Assembly (NCBI GenBank): GCA_903939515.1
Contig: CAJAHH010000022.1
Coordinates: forward strand, 1 to 54,421
Direction: 5' to 3'
DNA length: 54,421 nt
DNA from: an uncultured Verrucomicrobiota bacterium
GTDB lineage: Bacteria; Verrucomicrobiota; Verrucomicrobiia; Limisphaerales; UBA9464
Under the pieces are notes generated by a model. The model saw nothing but the letters and a program-made list of their open reading frames with translations, was not told where the DNA came from and did not search any database. The translations under genes were made by a program, and so were the position numbers. This document shows, piece after piece, positions 35,706 to 43,175 of the stretch; the stretch's first letter is position 1, and every line of letters begins with the position of its first letter.

Positions 35706-36788
35706 ATGAGTTCGTGGTGGTCCAGATCGATTCAGGGCGTGATGCGCCGGATCTCCGGATCCGATGCATCCGAGGCACTCCCATCGTCTTCGGTGGCCCC
35801 CGCCGAATCCGAGTCTGGGGTTTCGCCAGAATTACTCCGCAAGGTCCGGCAAATCGAAATTCGCACGCGCCGCCTAGTCGCCGAGACGCTGGCTGGGCAA
35901 TACCACTCGGCCTTCAAGGGGCAGGGGATGGACTTCGACGAAGTTCGCGAATACCAACCGGGCGACGAAGTTCGGACCATCGATTGGAATGTCACCGCGC
36001 GGATGAACCATCCGTTCGTTAAGAAATTCCGCGAAGAGCGGGAACTCACGGTGATGCTGGTGGTAGACCTCAGCGGTTCGGGTCGCTTTGGCTCAGGCCA
36101 GCAGTCCAAGCGGGCTCTGATGGCCGAGTTGGCTGCGGTCATCGCTTTTTCTGCCATCCGCAATCAGGACAAAGTGGGCTTGCTGCTGTTCACGGAGACG
36201 GTCGAGAAATTCGTGCCACCGGCCAAAGGTCGACGCCACGTGCTTCGAGTCGTCCGCGACGTGCTCTTCTTCAAGCCACAGTTCACGGGCACCAACACCA
36301 ATGGGGCCCTTGATTTTCTGAACAAGGTCTTGCCGCACCGCGCGGTGGTGGTCGTGGTCTCCGATTTTCTGGGTGAGACCAACCCAGGCCGTGCGGCGGT
36401 GCGGGCTCATCTCAGGCGCAATGTGCTGCACTCCGAGACCCTTGGGCGCCTCTCGCAGAACATTCTCAACCAGGTGGGTCGCCGGCACGATGTCATCGCG
36501 CTCCAAGTGGGAGATCCTCGCGAACAAGCCCTGCCCGACGTCGGGCGCCTGCTGCTTCAGGATGCCGAGACGGGTGAAGTGGTGGAGATTAACACCTCGG
36601 ATGTCCGTCGGCGTGAGGCCTTTGAAACCCGGGCCAAGAAGTCCCAGAAGGAATTAGACCGACTCTTCCGCGGTGCGCGGGTCGATCACCTCAAGATTCT
36701 CACGCCCAAGGACGGAGCCCCAGAGGATGCCTACATGAGCGAACTGGTGGCGTTCTTCGAGGGACGGCAGAAACGGAGGCGTCGATGA
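35706..36788 (+). CDS. DUF58-domain protein, first gene of Bat operon
   Basis: The ATG at 35706 (MSSWWSRS) gives 360 aa; a TTG at 35691 is the frame's other start. The DUF58 core is clear: ETLAGQYHSAFKGQGMDFDEVREYQPGD, then VRTIDWNVTARM and KKFREERELTVMLVVDLSGSGRFG. In Bacteroides and other phyla DUF58 genes stand beside MoxR AAA ATPases and the BatA/B/D proteins, in a set linked to aerotolerance or complex assembly. Here no MoxR gene is adjacent. Its stop overlaps the next start by 4 bases. Confidence 0.9.
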   Translation: MSSWWSRSIQGVMRRISGSDASEALPSSSVAPAESESGVSPELLRKVRQIEIRTRRLVAETLAGQYHSAFKGQGMDFDEVREYQPGDEVRTIDWNVTARMNHPFVKKFREERELTVMLVVDLSGSGRFGSGQQSKRALMAELAAVIAFSAIRNQDKVGLLLFTETVEKFVPPAKGRRHVLRVVRDVLFFKPQFTGTNTNGALDFLNKVLPHRAVVVVVSDFLGETNPGRAAVRAHLRRNVLHSETLGRLSQNILNQVGRRHDVIALQVGDPREQALPDVGRLLLQDAETGEVVEINTSDVRRREAFETRAKKSQKELDRLFRGARVDHLKILTPKDGAPEDAYMSELVAFFEGRQKRRRR

Positions 36789-37441
36789 GGTATTGGGGCA
36801 ATTTCATTTCAGTGTTCCTGGCAACGGCCGTATCGGTATCGGGGGCTGTCACCAATCGGCTGTCCCAAGGGGGCACGGCCCGACAGGCTCCTTCGACCGG
36901 AGCGGCCGGGGCGTCAGAGGGGGCCATTCAAGACATCCGTGGTCCGGTGGAGATCCTCACGATGACCCCGTGGTTTCACCGTTTGCTGTTGATCTTGGCA
37001 GTGCTGGCCGTTTTGGGGGTGATCTGGTGGGCCTTGCGGCGTCGGACTCGCCAGCAGGCTGAGTTTCGTGAGTCCGCTGCGGCCCGCGCCCGTGCCCGCC
37101 TGTCTGAGTCCTGGGCCTATGTGGAGCAGCCCGAGCGTTTTTGCACACGCCTCTCCGAGGTGGTCCGGGTGTACCTTGAAGAGCGTTTCGGCCTGAAGGC
37201 CCCCGACCAGACCACTGAGGAGTTTTTGGCCAGTCTGCCCCAAAGCGCCGCGCTGGATGCGGGGCTCAAACCGCTGATCGAGGATTTCTTGACCCAATGC
37301 GATTGGGTGAAGTTCGCCCAGGGCGATCCGGGGCGCACCGAATGTGAACGGTTGCACCAGATGGCTTCGCGCCTGATCGATGAAACCGGGGTGGAATTGC
37401 CCTCACGCAAGCAGGCTGCCGAACGGAAAGGGGGGGCATGA
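36785..37441 (+). CDS. DUF4381-like membrane protein of Bat operon
   Basis: This 218-aa protein has an N-terminal signal-like segment, a periplasmic loop, one clear transmembrane helix (about residues 65-84, LLLILAVLAVLGVIWWAL), and a cytosolic tail with RLSEVVRVYLEERFGLKAPDQTTEEFLASL, typical of the DUF4381 gene found between the DUF58 and VWA genes. It overlaps both neighbours by 4 bases (ATGA and ATGA-type), so translation is coupled. Function is unknown except for association with the Bat set. Confidence 0.82.
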   Translation: MRYWGNFISVFLATAVSVSGAVTNRLSQGGTARQAPSTGAAGASEGAIQDIRGPVEILTMTPWFHRLLLILAVLAVLGVIWWALRRRTRQQAEFRESAAARARARLSESWAYVEQPERFCTRLSEVVRVYLEERFGLKAPDQTTEEFLASLPQSAALDAGLKPLIEDFLTQCDWVKFAQGDPGRTECERLHQMASRLIDETGVELPSRKQAAERKGGA

Positions 37442-38439
37442 ACTTCCGTTTCGAGTCCCCGTGGTGGTTCTTGGCTCTCCTGGCGTTGCCGCTTCTGGAG
37501 TGGTGCCGCCGGCGCACGGCCCGAGAGGCGGTGTTTGTCTATTCCAGCCTTACTCTGGTGAAGGGCATTCTCCAGATGAACCGCACTCTCGCCAGCCGTG
37601 TCCTCTTGGCGGCCCGGTGGATGGGGTTGGTACTGCTCATTGTGGGTATGGCCCGCCCCCAGTGGGCTGTGGGTAAGGCTCCCCGCAAGGCCAGCGGCAT
37701 CGACATCGCCGTCGCGCTGGACCTGTCGGTGTCCATGCTCAGTGAAGACTTCGAATTGCAGGGGGAGCGAGTCGATCGGGTCACCGTGGCCAAGGACACC
37801 CTCAAGGCGTTCATCGAGAACCGCCCGAATGACCGGATCGGTTTGGCCGTGTTTTCTTCCCACGCCTACATCGCTGCACCGCCCACGCTCGATCACGACT
37901 TCTTGCGTCGGCACATCGATCGCATGGAGGTGCTCGGAGAGCAGGGGACGGCCATTGGCGCAGGCTTGAGTGCCGCGGTGAACCGTTTGCGTGACCTGAA
38001 GTCCAAGAGTCGTATCGTGATCTTGCTCACCGACGGGCAGAACAATGCCGGCAATGTCCCGCCGCTCACCGCCGCCGAGGCGGCCCAATCGCTCGGAGTG
38101 AAGGTGTACACGATCGGCGTGGGTATCCGGGGCACTGCACCGATGCCAGTGGGCCGTGACGCCTTCGGTCGCAAGGTGTACCGGCAAGTGGCCGTGGACA
38201 TTGACGAAGACACGCTGACGCGGATTGCGGAGCGGACTGGAGGTAAATATTTTCGGGCGGACAGCACCAAGACGTTGCGCTCAATTTACGAGGAAATCGA
38301 CCGACTGGAAAAAACGGAGGTCGAGACCCACCAGAACGTGCTCTACGCCGAGTGGATGGTGTGGTGCGTTGCTCCGGGGGCAGCCCTGCTGCTCTTGGAG
38401 TTAATTGTCGGCAACACGGTTTGGCGCCGACTCCCTTGA
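37438..38439 (+). CDS. BatA-like VWA-domain protein
   Basis: This 333-aa protein has a membrane helix near 6-22, a second near 52-72 and a third near the C-terminus, surrounding a von Willebrand A domain. The MIDAS metal site is visible as Asp95-x-Ser97-x-Ser99 in VALDLSVSM, with the later LLTDGQNNAG loop. The MIDAS and the flanking membrane segments match BatA of the aerotolerance operon. It likely interacts with other Bat proteins in the periplasm or inner membrane. Overlap with the upstream gene is 4 bases; the next gene begins 24 bases later at its ATG. Confidence 0.88.
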   Translation: MNFRFESPWWFLALLALPLLEWCRRRTAREAVFVYSSLTLVKGILQMNRTLASRVLLAARWMGLVLLIVGMARPQWAVGKAPRKASGIDIAVALDLSVSMLSEDFELQGERVDRVTVAKDTLKAFIENRPNDRIGLAVFSSHAYIAAPPTLDHDFLRRHIDRMEVLGEQGTAIGAGLSAAVNRLRDLKSKSRIVILLTDGQNNAGNVPPLTAAEAAQSLGVKVYTIGVGIRGTAPMPVGRDAFGRKVYRQVAVDIDEDTLTRIAERTGGKYFRADSTKTLRSIYEEIDRLEKTEVETHQNVLYAEWMVWCVAPGAALLLLELIVGNTVWRRLP

Positions 38440-38463
38440 TTGGACAGACCTAGCGAACATCGA

Positions 38464-40566
38464 ATGGATTTTGCGGAACCCCAGTGGATGCAGTTGGCAG
38501 CGGTGCTCACGCCGCTCGTAGGGCTTTTTCTTGCCTGGGCATGGCGTCGCCGGCAGTCGGCGTTGCGCCTATTTATTCGGTCCCGGTTGATGGATGAGCT
38601 GACCGTGGGCCTTTCCCGCCGCCGCCAGTTGCTGAAGGCCATTTTGTGGGCCTCGGGCTTGGCCTGCGTCTTGTTCGCGCTTGGGCGTCCGCTGTGGGGT
38701 TACGGCGAGGCGATGGCGCAGGCCACCGGTCGGGACATCGTGGTTTGTGTGGACGTGTCGCGGTCAATGATGGCGACGGATGCGGCTCCGAGTCGTCTGG
38801 CCCGGGCCAAGCTCGCGTGCTACGACTTACTGTCAGTGGCGACGTCGGACCGCATCGGCTTGGTGGCCTTTGCTGGATCGGCCTTCCTCCAGTGCCCGCT
38901 GGCCCTAGACAGCGAAGCCTTCCGTCAGAACGTGGCCGCTCTCGATACCGACAGCATTCCAGAACAGGGCACGGCGCTGGCAGCGGCCCTCGACGAGGCG
39001 GTGCAGGCCTTCAGTACGGATTCTGGCACCCGCAAGGCCGTGATCCTGATCACCGACGGTGAAGACCATGAAGACTTGGCTGAGGCCGCGGCCCGGCGCT
39101 TGTCCACGGCTGGGATCCATCTCTTCACGGTGGGTGTGGGCACTCCGCGGGGTGAACTGCTCAAGACGAGCGACCCTTATGGGAATGCGCTCTTCATCAA
39201 GGATGAGGATGGGAATCCGGTCAAATCCCTGCTGAATGAACCGCTGCTGCAACGCTTGTCCGAGGCGGCTCACGGATTCTATCTGCCCCTTCAGTCGTCG
39301 CGGACCATGGCCACGCTGTACGAACGCGGCATCGCGCCCATGGAGGCCGTGCGCTTTTCGTCGACCACCGTGCGCTCGCGGATTGAACGATTCCAGTGGC
39401 CGCTGGGTCTAGGGATTGTGCTGCTATTGGTCGAGTTGTTGTTGCCGGGAGCTTCAAAGGCGGCGGGTCGTCTACCGCAGGGCTCGGTAATTCAGACGGG
39501 GGCCGTAGCGGCCGTGGCCTTCCTGTTGGTTGGCTTGCCAATGACGGTCCGGGCGGCGTCGGATGACGCGCTGGAGCGCTACCGAAAGGGTGATTTTGCC
39601 ACTTCCCGGCAGGAGTACGAACGTCTTGCGCAGGAAAAGCCTGATGATTTTCGCCTTCGCTTCAATGCAGGCGCGGCTGCCTACCGCATGGATGATTTTG
39701 CTGGGGCAGCAGGGCTATTTGAGCAGGTACTTCGTTCGCCTGACCTCGAGTTGCAACAACAAGGCTGGTACAATTTGGGAAATGCCCGCTACCGCGCGGG
39801 TGAGGCTGAGCAAGATCCGGATAAGAAGCGCGAACAATGGCAGCAGGCGCTCTCGAGCTACACGGCCGCCCTCAAGCTCAACCCCGGGGACCCATCGGCA
39901 CAGGCCAATTATAAGGCCGTCCAGCGCGCCATCGAGACCATGCCTCAGCCGCCGCCCCAGCAGGAAGGGGGCAAGAAGAACGATCCCAACAAGGACTCCA
40001 AGCAGGACAAGCAGGACAAGCAGGACAAACAGGACAAACAGGACAAACAGGACAAACAAGATCAGAAGCAGGATTCCAAGGACGGATCCTCCTCGGATTC
40101 CCAAGATTCTCAGTCGGGACAAAAGGACGGGCAGAAGAAGGGCAAGGATTCCAAAAAGGACCCCAACTCCCCTCCGGGAGACCCTTCGAAACAACAGCCA
40201 CCGTCGCAGGATAAGAATCAGGACCCAGGAGCCGGACAAGGGCAGAAACCTGATCCGCAGGAGGGTGCTCAATCTCAGGGCGAACAGGCCGGCAAGAAAC
40301 CCGGAGAAGGCCGCCAGGGCAAGCCTTCGGCTGCCGGGGCCAAGCCGGGACAGGCTTCGGGGGATCGTCGTGGAGAAGGGGGCGAAGGGGCCGAAGCCGG
40401 GGAACCCGACAAGGATGCTCGACAGGGGGAATTGATGACAATCCGAGAGGCCGAGAAGGTCCTAGATGGTCAGAAAGGATCCGAGAAAGCCCTTATTTTT
40501 AAGCGGCGAGGATCTGGCGAGATGGGTGAAGGCAACGGCAAGTCGGCCAGGAGGAAGGCATGGTGA
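38464..40566 (+). CDS. BatB/BatC-like fusion: VWA domain, TPRs and Lys/Asp/Gln-rich tail
   Basis: The ATG at 38464 gives 700 aa (a TTG at 38440 is possible). Two membrane helices flank the start, then a VWA domain with MIDAS Asp97-x-Ser99-x-Ser101 (VDVSRSM) and ITDGEDHED. A third membrane stretch and a TPR block follow (RYRKGDFATSRQEYERLAQ; NLGNARYRAG). The last part is a very polar tail with the repeated K-Q-D unit and many Ser, Pro, Gly and Lys. This looks like BatB joined to BatC, which are separate in Bacteroides. The tail carries a 9-bp tandem repeat at 40003-40056. Confidence 0.87.
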   Translation: MDFAEPQWMQLAAVLTPLVGLFLAWAWRRRQSALRLFIRSRLMDELTVGLSRRRQLLKAILWASGLACVLFALGRPLWGYGEAMAQATGRDIVVCVDVSRSMMATDAAPSRLARAKLACYDLLSVATSDRIGLVAFAGSAFLQCPLALDSEAFRQNVAALDTDSIPEQGTALAAALDEAVQAFSTDSGTRKAVILITDGEDHEDLAEAAARRLSTAGIHLFTVGVGTPRGELLKTSDPYGNALFIKDEDGNPVKSLLNEPLLQRLSEAAHGFYLPLQSSRTMATLYERGIAPMEAVRFSSTTVRSRIERFQWPLGLGIVLLLVELLLPGASKAAGRLPQGSVIQTGAVAAVAFLLVGLPMTVRAASDDALERYRKGDFATSRQEYERLAQEKPDDFRLRFNAGAAAYRMDDFAGAAGLFEQVLRSPDLELQQQGWYNLGNARYRAGEAEQDPDKKREQWQQALSSYTAALKLNPGDPSAQANYKAVQRAIETMPQPPPQQEGGKKNDPNKDSKQDKQDKQDKQDKQDKQDKQDQKQDSKDGSSSDSQDSQSGQKDGQKKGKDSKKDPNSPPGDPSKQQPPSQDKNQDPGAGQGQKPDPQEGAQSQGEQAGKKPGEGRQGKPSAAGAKPGQASGDRRGEGGEGAEAGEPDKDARQGELMTIREAEKVLDGQKGSEKALIFKRRGSGEMGEGNGKSARRKAW
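40003..40056 (+). repeat. 9-bp tandem repeat in BatB/BatC-like gene
   Basis: Six adjacent units of CAGGACAAR (two ending in G, four in A) encode alternating Gln-Asp-Lys. The repeat keeps frame, so copy changes would alter only the length of the tail. Confidence 0.9.
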
Positions 40567-42326
40567 AATTGAGTTTTTGGATCCGATGCCTTGGGGTGGG
40601 TCTGCTCATCGTCCTGCGAGTGGCGGCCGCCTCGGTGACGGCTTCATTTGATCGAGGCATCGTGGAGTCTGGAGAGACCGTCCGATTCAATGTCACGCTC
40701 GAGGGCGAACAACCCACTGAGGTGCCGAAGTTGCCCAGTCTTCCGTTGGTTCAGGCCATTCAATATCTGGGGCCGCGTCAAATGACCCAGATCATTAATG
40801 GGGTTTCGTCGTTCCAGGTGATTTTCCAGTTTCAATTACAAACTCGTGGGCAAGGCGAGTTGACCATGCCTTCGCTTGCGGTAACCACTCGGGGTGGAGC
40901 CTTTCAGACGCCGTCGGTGAGTTGTCGGATTACCCCCAAGGAGGCCAAAGGTGAGCGAGTCTCGCTGAAGCTCGTGACTCCACGCGATGAATGCTACGTG
41001 GGCGAAACGCTTCCTTATGACTTGCAGCTTTATTCGTCGGTGAACCTCAACCAGATCGCCCCGCCGAAGATGAGTTTCGACGGATTCGTGACCGGTCAGG
41101 AGGTTCCGCCGTCCAACACGCAAACGGTCCGGGATGGTCAGGCCTACATCGTTCTGAGTTATCGACAAACAGCCACGCCCACCAAGGAAGGGCTGTTGTC
41201 ACTCGGGCCGGCAACGCAGGAGTATGTACTAGAGGTCAACCGCGGACGCCGCCCGCGCAGTTTGATTGATGATTTTTTTGGTGGCGGCGCTGAACTGGAG
41301 AAAGGGATAGCCGAGGCTCCGGCGCGGCAAATTCGGGTCAAGCCCCTGCCGGTTGAAGGACGTCCGGCGGGGTTCTCCGGGGCGATTGGCCGATTCTCGG
41401 TGCGAGCTTCCGTTTCGCGGACCAACGTCGCCGCAGGGGAGGCCATTACGGTGAAGTGGTCGGTGTATGGGCGCGGCAGCTTCAATTCGGTTCAGTCCCC
41501 TCAATTGTCTCTGGTGGACGGACTCAAGACCTACCCGGGCACCAATGGCTTCACTGCGGAAGATCCGCTGGGGTTGGCCGGAACTAAGACCTTCGAGTCG
41601 ATGGTTATTCTCGAGTCCCCGTCGATTAAGGCCCTGACCTTTGAACCGTATTCGTTCTTCGATCCCGACACGGGGCGCTATTCCACGGTGACGCCTCGGC
41701 CTATTGCGGTGACGGTCCGGCCTGAATCAGGAACGAGTGCTTCGACTCCAACTCCGCCTGCGGTCTCCGCGGCTCCGACCTCCCGATTCCCGGATCGCCG
41801 CGAAGAGTTGATGTCGCTGTCCTTGCGGGGCGGGCGACGAGTCCCCATCGAGCTTCCATGGGCCCGGCAGCCGCTCTGGTTAATCCTCGCTCTAGTGCCG
41901 CTCCTTGGACTGGGTTCTCTAGAGGGGTGGCGTCGTTGGCAAGAGATTCATCAGCGTCGCCTTCAACCGACCCAGGCTTCCCGGATGCGGGAGGCGATCC
42001 GATCCCAGCAGGCTGCCATGCGGGCCGCGGCCCAAGGTGGGCGTTCCGAGGAATTTTTTGCGGCATTGGATGCGCTGCTGCGGGTTCGGTGCGCGTTGAT
42101 CTTGGGCCTGCCCTCCGGCGACGCGGTCACGGCACAAGTCATCGATGAGGCGTTGGTGCCGAAGGGCCTAGCGGTCGAGTCTGCCGAGGTCTTGCGAGGG
42201 CTCTTCGCCGCGGTCGATGCCGCCAAGTTCTCCCCGGCCGCCGAGCCGGCCGAGTTGTCCCAGTTGCGGGCACAGGCCGATGCCACCCTGGAAGTGCTTC
42301 AAGCTATGGAAGGCGGTATCCGATGA
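40560..42326 (+). CDS. BatD-like aerotolerance protein
   Basis: This 588-aa protein has a signal peptide (to about residue 24), a long periplasmic beta-rich region made of repeated domains (SASVTASFDRGIVESGETVRFNVTLEGEQPTEV at the front; RLSVRASVSRTNVAAGEAITVKWSVYG later), one membrane helix near 438-458 (LWLILALVPLLGLGSL), and a cytosolic helical tail. This is the BatD oxygen-tolerance architecture. Its ATG overlaps the preceding stop (ATGGTGA). A further 4-base overlap joins it to the TPR gene. Confidence 0.87.
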   Translation: MVKLSFWIRCLGVGLLIVLRVAAASVTASFDRGIVESGETVRFNVTLEGEQPTEVPKLPSLPLVQAIQYLGPRQMTQIINGVSSFQVIFQFQLQTRGQGELTMPSLAVTTRGGAFQTPSVSCRITPKEAKGERVSLKLVTPRDECYVGETLPYDLQLYSSVNLNQIAPPKMSFDGFVTGQEVPPSNTQTVRDGQAYIVLSYRQTATPTKEGLLSLGPATQEYVLEVNRGRRPRSLIDDFFGGGAELEKGIAEAPARQIRVKPLPVEGRPAGFSGAIGRFSVRASVSRTNVAAGEAITVKWSVYGRGSFNSVQSPQLSLVDGLKTYPGTNGFTAEDPLGLAGTKTFESMVILESPSIKALTFEPYSFFDPDTGRYSTVTPRPIAVTVRPESGTSASTPTPPAVSAAPTSRFPDRREELMSLSLRGGRRVPIELPWARQPLWLILALVPLLGLGSLEGWRRWQEIHQRRLQPTQASRMREAIRSQQAAMRAAAQGGRSEEFFAALDALLRVRCALILGLPSGDAVTAQVIDEALVPKGLAVESAEVLRGLFAAVDAAKFSPAAEPAELSQLRAQADATLEVLQAMEGGIR

Positions 42327-43084
42327 CCCAAATTCAACCCTGGAAACGAGTATGGGATGTGTGTCTGCGGTGGATTTTGTCGGCCTTCCTAATGGGTTCG
42401 GTTTGGGCAGCCTCCGACTTTGACCAGGCCCGCAAGGCCTACGAGCAAGGCAACCAAGAGGAGGCCGTCGCCGGATTCGAACGGGCTCTTCAGGGCGCTC
42501 CTGGCGGCGTGGGAGTTCTCTACAACCTGGGCAATGCCCGGTTCCGACAGGGCGAACTGGGGAAGGCTCTGGCGGCTTGGCGGCAGGCAGAATGGATCAC
42601 CCCGCGGGATCCGGCGCTGCGCCATAATTTGGATTTAATTCGACGTCGCCTGGGACAGCCCGAGGTTGCGTTTTGGAGAAGTGGGTTGGGGTGGTTGACC
42701 CTCGACGAATGGGCGGTGGGTGCCGTCTTTTTGGTGTGGGCGTGGAGCGCGTGGCAAATCCTCGTCGGAATCCGTCCTGGATTGGCCGATTCGGGCTCCG
42801 GCGTCCGTCGAGTGCTGGGCGCCGCCGCCGCCCTTGTCGTGGTGGCTTGGGTCAGCGACTGGGTCTTGATTTATCGCGGTCCTAACGCAGCGGTCGCCGG
42901 CAAAGAACTCGCCGCACGGTTCGGTCCCTTGGACGAATCCGATATCGCAGTGAACTTTCCCGATGGCACCGAGGTTCGGATCGAACAGTCCCGCAACGAG
43001 TGGGTCCGAGTGGTGGATGCCGAGGGCCGGGGCGGATGGATGAAGGCGTTGCAGGTGGCCCGCTATCATCCGCGGATTCCGTAA
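42323..43084 (+). CDS. TPR plus SH3-like protein, last gene of Bat operon (BatE-like)
   Basis: This 253-aa protein has a signal peptide, a short TPR region (FDQARKAYEQGNQEEAVAGFERAL; YNLGNARFRQGELGKALAAW), two central membrane helices (about 130-150 and 165-185), and a C-terminal SH3-like domain (GPNAAVAGKELAARFGPL ... GWMKALQV). BatE-type proteins in the aerotolerance operon combine TPR and SH3 domains in this way. It begins inside the stop of the preceding gene with a 4-base overlap. Confidence 0.85.
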   Translation: MTQIQPWKRVWDVCLRWILSAFLMGSVWAASDFDQARKAYEQGNQEEAVAGFERALQGAPGGVGVLYNLGNARFRQGELGKALAAWRQAEWITPRDPALRHNLDLIRRRLGQPEVAFWRSGLGWLTLDEWAVGAVFLVWAWSAWQILVGIRPGLADSGSGVRRVLGAAAALVVVAWVSDWVLIYRGPNAAVAGKELAARFGPLDESDIAVNFPDGTEVRIEQSRNEWVRVVDAEGRGGWMKALQVARYHPRIP

Positions 43085-43175
43085 AGCCTTCCTGGTTCTC
43101 GGTATATTCGATGTTTTTTTTGCAGTTGTTGGGACCAGAGCTTGAACGCCTGCGACGCTTCATGTTGATTGAGAC

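Noticed and set aside
40003-40056. Regular repeats considered as a CRISPR array
   Set aside because: The unit is 9 bp, without spacers, and it is in frame within a protein-coding gene.
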